DNA of 64,000 nt from Burkholderiales bacterium (GTDB taxonomy: Bacteria > Pseudomonadota > Gammaproteobacteria > Burkholderiales > Nitrosomonadaceae): positions 744,001 through 808,000 of the forward strand of contig JACKLR010000002.1 of NCBI GenBank assembly GCA_024235795.1, in the 5' to 3' direction. The translations under genes and the position numbers were made by a program. The notes under the pieces were generated by a model. It was not told the origin of the DNA. It made no database searches and saw only the letters and a program-made list of their open reading frames with translations. This document shows positions 54,923-63,416 of this stretch, piece by piece (the stretch's first letter is position 1; every line of letters begins with the position of its first letter).

Positions 54923-56956
54923 TCAGTGGGCATGGTCTCCGGGGGGCGGCATAATCTCGTCTTCCTCATTGAGCATGCCCAATTGTTGCGCAAGTACTGA
55001 GTAGTTTTGCCAGCCAAAGCCTTCGAATTGCGCATTCCATCGTGCGCGCATGTAGCCAAAGCGGTCGATCATGAACTCCATATGCATTGGTTTCAGGCCC
55101 GGGCCGTTCAGGTCCGGCACGGTTCTGACCCTGCGGTACAGCGAATAGGCATCCCCTATTTCAGACCAGCTTTCGGTAACAATGGGGAAGGGGACAATGT
55201 CGGTAATCGTCTCCAGTTCCGCTTCGGTGAGTTGTTGTAAGGGAATGGCCAGAACCTCGGTGTTGTGATCACGCGTGAGCCGTTCATAAAAGTGTTTTAA
55301 TTGGATTAGACGCTGATCCGATTGAGGCCAGGAAAAGAACACAAGAATAGTATTTTTTTTGAACCGGAAATCCTTTAAATCGCCACTGGAGCCGTCATTG
55401 GTGGAATAGAAAAAAACAGGCGATGCAACGGCCGGCCGCATTGGGAGAATCATGGTGCCCAGCAGGCGTGCATCAAACCCGCGTGACAGGATATGGAGAA
55501 AATTGACGATATCCCAGATATCCTCTTCCTCAAGGCTTTCAGAAAAACCGGGCATATCGGTTCCGGGAAGTCCATGGGCAATCCAGTGGTAAAAATTACC
55601 GACGGTATGTCTGACTGTATGCGGTTCGGTCAACAGGTCGGTCGGTTCGGTTGATAGTGTCTGGGCAAGTTTGCCATTGCCTTTGCCTTGTGGACCATGA
55701 CAGTCGGCGCAATGTTCGGCGTACAGTTGCGCACCATGCGATATGGATATGGCGTCGAGCGGGATAAGCGGCTTTAAATATGTTTCTGGGTATGCTTCGA
55801 TTGTGATTGGCGGTAGCGCGATGCCCAATGCCACGATTGCCAGCCCGCCCGGTGCAAGTATTTTTGTCTTCCAGTTCCAGTGCAGTTTTACGCCGATCCA
55901 GAAAACACTCACTGCGATAAGAAACAGGGCGGTGCCGAACCAGAACAATTTTTCTGCTATGGATTCTTCCGAAACCGTATCGATTGCAAAACGGAATGGA
56001 AATGGCCAGTTTTCGATAATGTCATGCTTGGCAGGCAGGGTGTTGGCTAAAACCGTTGCGACCAGCAGTAACAAAAGGGCGAGCAGAAATTCGATGCGCA
56101 CCCATTGTTTGAGATGCGCTGCACTGTGTTTTATTGAATCGGTAACATCAAGCTGAGACAACAAGGGCAACCATGTATAACGTGCCTGATAGGCGATGAC
56201 CAGAATAATACTTAATATTGCCAGTTTGAGATTTAACAGCCAGCCATAAGGACTGGACACCAGTGTGTGATAATAATCCTCGATCATGCGATCGGTTACG
56301 ATCAATCCCGTTGCCGCCAGTAAAACCATTACAGGCAGCGCCATGGCAGAAAATTTTTCCAGGTAGGTGACGTTTAATAAACGGGTTACTTTGTCAAGCT
56401 CCCGGTCGCTGCTGAATATAATCAGCAGAAAAGCGGGCAATGCACCAAACCATATTCCGGCTAGGAGAATATGCAATGCAAATGGCGCAATTGCAGCAAA
56501 TGACATTTCATCCGCACTTGAATGGCTGACAAAGGTGCCGGCTATCAGGGGAAGAGCGGCAATAACTGCACAACAGGCATAATGCCACCGTTTCCGTGCT
56601 TTGTGCAGAATAACTGTAACACTACCTAGCAGAAGGATCGCCAGCGCTAATCGTACAGCATTGATCAATCCTACCTGTGTTTTTTGTATAAAGTCCACCC
56701 ATGCTGCGGGATTCCAGGTGTTTGCGGTATCACCTGTGGCTTCTCCGGTTGTTGTGGCCAAAATACCGATAAGTCCTGCCACAACAACGCCAGCCAGCCA
56801 GGGAAAGCTTTTTTCAAGTCGTGTTAACCAAGAAGAAGATACTTCAAGTACTGCTTTTTTTTTCCATGCAATGGCAAGGAAGACACAGCTGCCAAACAAA
56901 ATTAAATTGGCAGTCAATTGTGTCCAGCGTGCAAAATTAGATATGATTTCAAGCAT
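54923..56956 (-). CDS. CopD-cytochrome c-redoxin fusion protein
   Basis: A 677-residue inner-membrane protein. Residues 1-400 hold about nine membrane segments of the CopD type (copper uptake/homeostasis), with conserved SHSSADEMS and HILLAGIWFGALPAFLL segments. A haem c site follows at residues 416-420 (CADCH in EHCADCHGPQGKGNG). The last 170 residues form a periplasmic thioredoxin-like fold (TILVFFSWPQSDQRLIQL), but the CxxxC pair of SCO is not seen; the C-terminus ends in a His-rich MPPPGDHAH. The fusion suggests coupling of copper movement to electron transfer. Full length as read; not near another copper gene except in the wider window. Confidence 0.88.
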   Translation of the reverse strand: MLEIISNFARWTQLTANLILFGSCVFLAIAWKKKAVLEVSSSWLTRLEKSFPWLAGVVVAGLIGILATTTGEATGDTANTWNPAAWVDFIQKTQVGLINAVRLALAILLLGSVTVILHKARKRWHYACCAVIAALPLIAGTFVSHSSADEMSFAAIAPFALHILLAGIWFGALPAFLLIIFSSDRELDKVTRLLNVTYLEKFSAMALPVMVLLAATGLIVTDRMIEDYYHTLVSSPYGWLLNLKLAILSIILVIAYQARYTWLPLLSQLDVTDSIKHSAAHLKQWVRIEFLLALLLLLVATVLANTLPAKHDIIENWPFPFRFAIDTVSEESIAEKLFWFGTALFLIAVSVFWIGVKLHWNWKTKILAPGGLAIVALGIALPPITIEAYPETYLKPLIPLDAISISHGAQLYAEHCADCHGPQGKGNGKLAQTLSTEPTDLLTEPHTVRHTVGNFYHWIAHGLPGTDMPGFSESLEEEDIWDIVNFLHILSRGFDARLLGTMILPMRPAVASPVFFYSTNDGSSGDLKDFRFKKNTILVFFSWPQSDQRLIQLKHFYERLTRDHNTEVLAIPLQQLTEAELETITDIVPFPIVTESWSEIGDAYSLYRRVRTVPDLNGPGLKPMHMEFMIDRFGYMRARWNAQFEGFGWQNYSVLAQQLGMLNEEDEIMPPPGDHAH

Positions 56957-57400
56957 ATTTTTACTATAAGAATAAATATTGCCGATACGATCTCGGCTAT
57001 GTTTGATACAACTGAAAATTATAGAAATTTTCCATAACCCAGTAATAAACCGCGTGTCATTTTACATTGACACCGTTTATATTCAAGTCGGCTTTTTTTC
57101 AAATCTTTTTCAAATAAATAATATAATCCAGCGGTCGTGACTTCATACGTTGAAAATTTGGCAAAATTGAATACAATTATTTTGCATGTCCTTTGAGTTG
57201 TGGTTAGGGCACATTTAAAAAAATTAAGCTTAGTAAGCGTAAATAAGAGGCGCGGCTACAAAGCCGGAACTATTCGAGCAGAGGCTGTTGCTGGACAGGA
57301 ATCCATAATTTACTAAACATTCTAATTAAGAGTAACGAACAGGATTGATGTTCGATATTTATCTGTTTTTTCTATGGTTTGTTGCATATAGATCAATAAA
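56957..57400. other. Divergent AT-rich gap, no gene seen
   Basis: Divergent gap between the CopD fusion (minus) and the CPBP protease (plus). An imperfect stem GCAAAAT...ATTTTGC lies near 57160-57186. No copy of the recurring palindromic operator and no RNA were seen. Confidence 0.4.
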
Positions 57401-58240
57401 ATGTTCATTAAGAAAAATTTATTTGCTTTATTCAGTAGTTTTATTAAATCCGAAGCTTATTCGTACCGCCATTTAAAAAACAATTTAACCAAAGTCGATC
57501 ACAAGATAATTCTTGTTTGTATCGTAACAATGCTGGTTTTAACCTGCACGTACTATTTCGGAGATGTCAGATTTCTGATTTCACTGCTTGAGGATTTGGG
57601 TTTTGCCGATCTGTCGCAGCAATTGCGGGAAATAATGACAATTCACCCTGATGCTGCGCTTTATAGGCCACTGTACTGGGCTTCGGTGTTGATTTTTTTC
57701 TATTGTGTTTTGCCGGCGATTTGTATCAAGTTTTTTTTCAAACAGAGATTCTCTGACTATGGATTAGGTTTTAAGGGTGCTTTCAAATATTATCGCTTAT
57801 ATATCGGGATGCTGATTGTCATGGTGCCATTGGTCATTTATTTTTCGGCGTCAGAGAGCTTCCTGAAAACCTATCCATTTTACAAAGTTGCGCCGGGTGA
57901 TAATCTATTTCCTAATTTTTTTATCTGGGAAATCTTTTATTTTCTGCAGTTTGTCGCGCTTGAGTTCTTTTTCCGGGGATTTATATTGCATGGAACCAAG
58001 CATCGCTTTGGCTTTTATGCCATATTTTTCATGACTGTGCCCTACTGCATGATACATTTTGGAAAACCCATGGCCGAAACGATTGCAGCCATAATTGCCG
58101 GCGTAATTTTAGGGTATATGAGTCTGAAAAGCCGTAATATCTGGATGGGGGTATTTGTTCACTGCAGTGTTGCGTTTATGATGGATATCTCGGCGCTCAT
58201 GCGTAGGGGCGTATTTAGCAGTGAAGTTGAGACATTGTAA
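57401..58240 (+). CDS. CPBP family intramembrane metalloprotease
   Basis: A 279-residue membrane protein with about six to seven helices. Motif 1 reads EFFFRGFILHGTKHRFG (glutamate and arginine present; the usual second glutamate is phenylalanine), motif 2 reads PYCMIHFGKP (His), and motif 3 is GVFVHCSVAFMMD. CPBP proteases include Rce1-like prenyl-protein peptidases and bacteriocin-immunity proteins. The replaced glutamate is worth noting, since family proteases usually need EExxxR. No strong ribosome site upstream of ATG 57401. Confidence 0.8.
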   Translation: MFIKKNLFALFSSFIKSEAYSYRHLKNNLTKVDHKIILVCIVTMLVLTCTYYFGDVRFLISLLEDLGFADLSQQLREIMTIHPDAALYRPLYWASVLIFFYCVLPAICIKFFFKQRFSDYGLGFKGAFKYYRLYIGMLIVMVPLVIYFSASESFLKTYPFYKVAPGDNLFPNFFIWEIFYFLQFVALEFFFRGFILHGTKHRFGFYAIFFMTVPYCMIHFGKPMAETIAAIIAGVILGYMSLKSRNIWMGVFVHCSVAFMMDISALMRRGVFSSEVETL

Positions 58241-58280
58241 AGAATCGTGAACAACGGGGATACACTGCTAGTCCAAGCCA

Positions 58281-59834
58281 CTACAAGTTGAATTCGATAC
58301 CGTTTTGGCTCAAGCCAATAAGATCGATGTTGTCAGTATTTATGGATGTGTTTGCAGCCAGTAATGTCATTTTCTCCGGCGTTAAGCTGTTGTTATCAAG
58401 CAGATCGACATAAGGCTGCTTTTCTTCAGATGTTGGATCAATGCCAAATAAATTGTGCCAAAGCAGCGTAACGGTTGCATCATGGTTGTGCGCGCCTGCA
58501 GCATTAAGCGCGGCTGATGCGAGTTGTTCATTGTCGGTGCCATTGTCGGTGAGAGACAGGCCAATTTTGATTAAATCCTTATTCCGAACTGAAGAAGCGC
58601 CGAAGATGATCCCGGCAAGTTTTGCGATTTGACCTGCATCGCCATCAATATCAAATGCAATGCCTATATTGTCAAATAACAATCGTTCAATACCGATAAG
58701 TTTATCTTGGCCGTTATTTCCTGACTGATGGGTAACCAAAAATTCTTCCTTGGTTTTTTGTAGGGTATAGTCTTTCCTGTCGCCACTCAATAACACATGA
58801 TCAATTCCTGATCCGCCCTCAAAAGTATCGTTTCCGGCGAAGCCAATAAAAAGATCATTCCCTTCATGGCCTGATAAATGATTATCATATTGGTTGCCCA
58901 TGAGTGTATCGTCATTGCGTCCGCCGCTGGCATTTTCAATCACAGTGTCATACGCGATCCAGATATTGGGAACTTCTACGGTTTCATGGTTGTTTATGGC
59001 ATACACAGGATTGCCAATAAATGATCCTTGACCTTCTTCCAGTTGAATCAATGCGATTTGGTTTCCCGTATAGCTAATCGTGTCAATGCCATCACTATCC
59101 CATATCGTTTCATGATAAGTTTCACTATCCGTAAAACGATGAACGTTGTCACCTTTATTGGAGGTTTTATTCGCGCCGTAAATATGCTGTATGGCTTTGA
59201 TATCGAGTGGCATTGGTGTGGTTGGATAAAAATCAAAAAATGAATTCTGATCTCCCGGTAACGCAGAATAACTCATAATTGTGGCTGATATCGAATTATC
59301 TGCGATTGAAAAACTAGGATCTTCAAATGGGTGTGTCAGACCTACTGCATGCCCAATTTCATGTAAAACGGTTAAAAAAGAAAAGCTGCCCGCTACCCAT
59401 TCCTGGGTTGCGCTACTGCTTGATTTGTTGATCCAGATATCACCGCCCCATACGCCATGCGTTGGTAAATAGGCCCATGCTTCGGCATTGTCTAATTCAG
59501 GGACTTCAGTGTAGGCAATCCGGATATCTCCAACACTATTTGATGTCTCATCAATGAAATCAAAGTCAATACTTGCGACATTCTCCCATTTCCCCAGTGC
59601 AGTGACGAAGTCGGCCTTGTTTGACGGGGAAATCGGTGAATAAGAAGCGCTCCAAGGTTCTTCCCCGGGGCCATAGCCAAAAAGTGGATCCGCAAACCAC
59701 CTGGCTTCGTCGTCTGGAAAACTATATGAAATTACAGGATTCTTCCAGCGCGAGCCGAGTATGAGCGGATCTATTGCGTTTGAGTCGGTAAAATCTACAA
59801 AAGAAATATCACTGAATGAAAAGGGTGTAGGCAT
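58281..59834 (-). CDS. Serralysin-like M10 metalloprotease with RTX and shared C-terminal module
   Basis: A 517-residue secreted zinc protease. The active site H158-E-x2-H162-x2-G-x2-H168 (VLHEIGHAVGLTH) and the Met-turn M187 (TIMSYS) are intact. RTX repeats (about residues 300-345, GNQYDNHLSGHEGNDLFIGF) bind calcium. The last 115 residues (from GDAGQIAKLAGIIFG) are homologous to the end of the RTX protein at 23.4 kb. No signal peptide is seen, consistent with type I secretion. Export genes are absent. It ends 40 bases from the convergent CPBP gene. Confidence 0.93.
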   Translation of the reverse strand: MPTPFSFSDISFVDFTDSNAIDPLILGSRWKNPVISYSFPDDEARWFADPLFGYGPGEEPWSASYSPISPSNKADFVTALGKWENVASIDFDFIDETSNSVGDIRIAYTEVPELDNAEAWAYLPTHGVWGGDIWINKSSSSATQEWVAGSFSFLTVLHEIGHAVGLTHPFEDPSFSIADNSISATIMSYSALPGDQNSFFDFYPTTPMPLDIKAIQHIYGANKTSNKGDNVHRFTDSETYHETIWDSDGIDTISYTGNQIALIQLEEGQGSFIGNPVYAINNHETVEVPNIWIAYDTVIENASGGRNDDTLMGNQYDNHLSGHEGNDLFIGFAGNDTFEGGSGIDHVLLSGDRKDYTLQKTKEEFLVTHQSGNNGQDKLIGIERLLFDNIGIAFDIDGDAGQIAKLAGIIFGASSVRNKDLIKIGLSLTDNGTDNEQLASAALNAAGAHNHDATVTLLWHNLFGIDPTSEEKQPYVDLLDNNSLTPEKMTLLAANTSINTDNIDLIGLSQNGIEFNL

Positions 59835-59915
59835 GATCGCATACCCGATAAAGAGTCGTTATCTCAACTGTACATCGAACTGTCATTGCATGGTTCCGTT
59901 TTAATTTTGTTAAGC

Positions 59916-60917
59916 CTATCCTGCTATTTCCATACACTCGTGCTCTACACGTGGTTGCACATTTTTTTGTGGTATAGCATATCGTTTTGATTCATACGCC
60001 CAGTCCAGATTTCCCCGCATCCATGATCGTAGTACTGCTACGTATTTTTTTAAATCATGATCCGAAAATTCAACAAATTTAGGTAATTGCTGTTCAACAT
60101 TTAGAAACTGTTGAATCTGTGCATCAATTAATTTTTTGACGAGATTTACCGATTCTTGCAGGCTGATTTTCAACTCATGTTGCATCACCATCACCATATT
60201 GTGCATATCACCGTGTGCCTGTTCTTTGCGCAAAGATATAATATCATTTGACCAGCAGACGACATTGTTGGTGAGATTTGCGAGTTCTGTCAGGCGTGGA
60301 TGCGCGCGTGCGATACACGGAATATTAATTTTTTCCGCGATTTCAATCAAATCGATATCGGTATAAAGACCGCCGCTAAAAGGGCGCATCAGCGTATAAG
60401 AATCAGTGCTAGGCCAGCGCCTGTAAAAACGATTTTGTGCTTCCCAGAACGTGGCTTCAAAATATTCAGAAGCACTTTTAGCAAAACGTAACAGCCAGGC
60501 TTGGGATGATAGCGGCTTTAACCGGCGATAAATATCTTCAAGCGCAAGGATTAACGGGACATCATTAGGTTCGGTTGGATAACCGGAAAGTATTTCTAGG
60601 GAACGGTTATGTAAATTTGACAATTGATCAGGATGCTTGCCTAATCCACTTTCGTCGCATTGATCGTCGATAACAAACAGCCATGTATTCCAGTCTGAAA
60701 TAATTTCAAGTCGGTCCAGTGCGGCGTCTGGGTAAGCACGTGCGGCTAATCGGCCGAATTTAGATAATCTCAAGCGTTTAAAAGCCTTTTCTTCAGTGAC
60801 AAGCTGAAAATTTTGTACCCATTCAAGGGTATGTGCATGAACCTTATCAGCAAAAGGGCTAATCTTTTCAGGAAATGGACAGGAAAGGTAGGGGAGAATG
60901 ATGTTTTCTTTAGTCAT
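59916..60917 (-). CDS. Class I terpene synthase (sesquiterpene/monoterpene cyclase type)
   Basis: A 333-residue bacterial terpene cyclase. The aspartate-rich motif is D84-D85-Q-C-D88 in WLFVIDDQCDE, the NSE motif is N224-D-x2-S228-x3-E232 (NDIISLRKE), and the C-terminal RY pair is in ESKRYAIP. Arg 178 (MRPFSG) fits the pyrophosphate sensor region. It should ionise a prenyl diphosphate to give a cyclic terpene. The product cannot be predicted. No prenyltransferase, P450 or methyltransferase is adjacent. Confidence 0.9.
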   Translation of the reverse strand: MTKENIILPYLSCPFPEKISPFADKVHAHTLEWVQNFQLVTEEKAFKRLRLSKFGRLAARAYPDAALDRLEIISDWNTWLFVIDDQCDESGLGKHPDQLSNLHNRSLEILSGYPTEPNDVPLILALEDIYRRLKPLSSQAWLLRFAKSASEYFEATFWEAQNRFYRRWPSTDSYTLMRPFSGGLYTDIDLIEIAEKINIPCIARAHPRLTELANLTNNVVCWSNDIISLRKEQAHGDMHNMVMVMQHELKISLQESVNLVKKLIDAQIQQFLNVEQQLPKFVEFSDHDLKKYVAVLRSWMRGNLDWAYESKRYAIPQKNVQPRVEHECMEIAG

Positions 60918-61543
60918 TTTTAAAAGTCTTTATTTAGCCATGTTATGAGAAGGGCTGTAGTGTAGCAATGGGTAGTTGGCTGATATTATTTAAAAAAACA
61001 TAATTTAACGCCTTTATTTTTAAATTGATGGTGTTATGTTGAGCATAAAAATGCTTATTGAACAGTGACTTAAATATATATTGCAGAAAATAGATGGCGT
61101 CGTAACAAATCGGAACATTTGTCTATTCACATGCAGTATTTTCATCTTAACGTTTCAAGCTGAAATACAATTGACGCCGAAATGAGCCGGGTGAGTAAAT
61201 CAGTTTTGTTTTGCTAGGGTTGTCGCAATGAAAAAATTTCTTCAGTGAAATACTTTATTCCGTCGGTCAGACTGACAGTGATATTATGGAGATTTTTCTG
61301 CTGGTAGTGATTCCCTGTTTTGCAGTACCATTCATTAGTTTATTTATGCTCTTTCGAAGCACATCAAACAAGCTGAGTGATTGGCGTTGATCAAGCAAAT
61401 TCTAGTTGAACACCGTATCAGTCTGTATCTGGTGCTTAATATATCTGCGCTACTGTTCTGACATACAAGTGGTTAATCATGGATAGCGCTTATAATCGGG
61501 TTTAAATATGGACTCGCGTGTTTAGCACATAAAAAGGGATAAC
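60918..61543. other. Gap before rnfB with one small frame
   Basis: About 625 bases. A 34-codon frame at 61286-61390 (MEIFLLVVIPCFAVPFISLF, then a short polar tail) is hydrophobic and could be a single-helix peptide, but it lacks a ribosome site. Nothing else is supported. Confidence 0.4.
61286..61390 (+). CDS. Possible 34-residue membrane peptide
   Basis: ATG 61286, stop 61388. The first twenty residues are almost wholly hydrophobic (EIFLLVVIPCFAVPFISLF), followed by RSTSNKLSDWR. No ribosome site is visible and no repeat elsewhere supports it. Low confidence. Confidence 0.25.
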   Translation: MEIFLLVVIPCFAVPFISLFMLFRSTSNKLSDWR

Positions 61544-62206
61544 TTGAAGTTTGGTAAACAATTCATAAAGGAAATTGATGCCATATTGCCACAAACACAC
61601 TGCAGGCAATGTGGATTTTCAGGTTGCAAACCTTATGCAACAGCAATTGTAGAAGGACAGGCAGATATTAATCAGTGCCCACCGGGTGACACCGATGTGA
61701 TTCAAAAAATTGCCAAGCTGCTTGGAATTGCGCCTAAGCCGCTAAATACCAGCCACGGCCAGACTAAACCCCGCGCAGTTGCGGTTATTGACGAAAATCA
61801 CTGTATTGGATGCACCTTTTGTATTCGTTCCTGCCCAGTCGATGCAATAGTGGGCGCAGCCAAGCAAATGCACACTGTTATTAACGATGAATGCACAGGA
61901 TGTGAATTGTGTATTGCGCCATGCCCAATGGATTGTATTCGCATGGTACCCGTGCCAAAGCGTGAAGCATATACGGATTTTACCGTTGCAGGAACAAAAA
62001 GGCGGGCAGACCGAGCACGTATGCGTTATCTATTCAGGTTGCAAAGGCTGGAGCAGAATAAATCGAAGTCTAAAGGAAAAGTGATACCAGAACGCCCATC
62101 TACATCAGATAACCAAATCATGCCAAATCAGCAACGTAAGCAAGCCATCGTGCAGGCGGCATTAAAGCGTGCCGCTGCCATGCGTGTTCAGGCTGATAAC
62201 AAATAA
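61544..62206 (+). CDS. rnfB: RnfB-type electron transport ferredoxin
   Basis: A 220-residue iron-sulfur protein. An N-terminal four-cysteine cluster region (C20-RQ-C23, GC28, QC45) precedes two 2[4Fe-4S] ferredoxin motifs, CIGCTFCIRSCP and CTGCELCIAPCP. The usual N-terminal membrane helix of RnfB is absent, as in the short betaproteobacterial form. The start is TTG 61544 with AAAGGGA about 5-8 bases upstream. It lies next to nth, a frequent pairing. Other rnf genes are not in the window; electron partner unknown. Confidence 0.88.
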   Translation: MKFGKQFIKEIDAILPQTHCRQCGFSGCKPYATAIVEGQADINQCPPGDTDVIQKIAKLLGIAPKPLNTSHGQTKPRAVAVIDENHCIGCTFCIRSCPVDAIVGAAKQMHTVINDECTGCELCIAPCPMDCIRMVPVPKREAYTDFTVAGTKRRADRARMRYLFRLQRLEQNKSKSKGKVIPERPSTSDNQIMPNQQRKQAIVQAALKRAAAMRVQADNK

Positions 62207-62228
62207 TAGATGCAATTCAAATAATGCC

Positions 62229-62861
62229 ATGAATTCAGCAAAAAGACATGCGTTGTTTGCCTGTTTGAGATCCGTTAATCCGCATCCGACAACCGAGCTC
62301 GAATACCGCACCCCATTTGAACTATTGATAGCAGTCATACTGTCTGCACAAGCGACCGATAAGCGTGTTAATCTGGCGACGCGGGAGCTTTTTGCTAGAG
62401 CGAATACGCCGCAAAAAATGCTTGAATTTGGTGAAGCAGCATTACTTGAATCGATTAAAAGCATTGGTCTTTATAAAACAAAAGCAAAAAATATTCTGGC
62501 AACCTGTGCGTTGTTAATTGACCAACATCAGGGTGAAGTGCCGCGCATACGTGAACAGCTGGAAAAACTGCCGGGTGTGGGCCGTAAAACAGCAAATGTA
62601 ATACTAAATACCGCATTCGGCGAGCCCACAATCGCAGTTGACACCCATATTTTCCGTGTTGCCAATCGCACCGGGCTTGCGCGGGGTAAAACTGTCTTGG
62701 AAGTGGAATTGAAACTGCTAAAGGTGGTGCCCAAGGAATTCAAACATGATGCGCATCACTGGTTGATTCTGCATGGCCGGTATGTCTGTAAAGCCCGGAA
62801 ACCGGAATGCAAACGTTGCGTCATTTGTCATTTATGTGAATTCAAGGAAAAAACGGCTTAA
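62229..62861 (+). CDS. nth: Endonuclease III
   Basis: A 210-residue base-excision glycosylase/AP lyase for oxidised pyrimidines. The helix-hairpin-helix LPGVGRKTANVILNTAFG carries the catalytic lysine, AVDTHIFRVANR the aspartate, and the C-terminal cluster is C-x6-C-x2-C-x5-C (CKARKPECKRCVICHLC). ATG 62229 is used; the frame extends back to 62169 into rnfB. Length is normal. Confidence 0.97.
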   Translation: MNSAKRHALFACLRSVNPHPTTELEYRTPFELLIAVILSAQATDKRVNLATRELFARANTPQKMLEFGEAALLESIKSIGLYKTKAKNILATCALLIDQHQGEVPRIREQLEKLPGVGRKTANVILNTAFGEPTIAVDTHIFRVANRTGLARGKTVLEVELKLLKVVPKEFKHDAHHWLILHGRYVCKARKPECKRCVICHLCEFKEKTA

Positions 62862-62937
62862 CAGCTTGTTAAAACATAGATTTATAAAGTGAAACATACC
62901 GCGGCTCATAACGTATCGAATAATTTATTATAGAAAA

Positions 62938-63384
62938 ATGTTTACACCAACCCGAAATCAAGCACGCCAGCTATTTTTCGATACATGGCGTAAATACCGT
63001 CAACAGGAAATACTGACGGGTATTGAGCAAATTGCGCTGGACGTTATTCTGCTTCACCCGGAGTATCATGGCATACTGGAAGACGATGAGCGTTACCGCG
63101 ATAAGGATTACCTGCCTGAAATGGGTGATACCAACCCATTTTTGCATATGAGCATGCATATTGCGATCAAAGAACAACTGTCCATAAACCAGCCGATCGG
63201 CATCTGCGAACGTTTTCTGCGATTACAGGAACAAACCGGAAACGAGCATGATGCGGCACATCAGGTTATGGAATGTCTGGCTGAAATGCTGTGGCTGGCT
63301 CAGCGCAATCAAACCGCGCCGGATGCCGCAGTTTATTTTGATTGTCTGGATAAACAGCTAGTGTCATCAAAAAAGCGTTTATAA
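62938..63384 (+). CDS. DUF1841 family protein
   Basis: A 148-residue cytosolic protein starting MFTPTRNQARQLFFDTWRKY. The segments LDVILLHPEYHGIL and NPFLHMSMHIAIKEQLSINQP are hallmarks of the DUF1841 family, common beside nth in betaproteobacteria. Function unknown. It follows nth by 76 nt. Confidence 0.9.
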   Translation: MFTPTRNQARQLFFDTWRKYRQQEILTGIEQIALDVILLHPEYHGILEDDERYRDKDYLPEMGDTNPFLHMSMHIAIKEQLSINQPIGICERFLRLQEQTGNEHDAAHQVMECLAEMLWLAQRNQTAPDAAVYFDCLDKQLVSSKKRL

Positions 63385-63416
63385 ACAGCACATCGTTTAG
63401 CCATACAGCCATACAA

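Noticed and set aside
60640..60670. Half-palindrome TCGTCGCATTGATCG inside the terpene synthase gene
   Set aside because: Only one arm matches, there is no -10 at the right spacing, and the codons are constrained by protein sequence.
2556..63416. tRNA, rRNA or tmRNA genes in the gaps
   Set aside because: No acceptor/T-arm signatures or rRNA-like blocks were seen by eye in any gap; a covariance scan would settle it.
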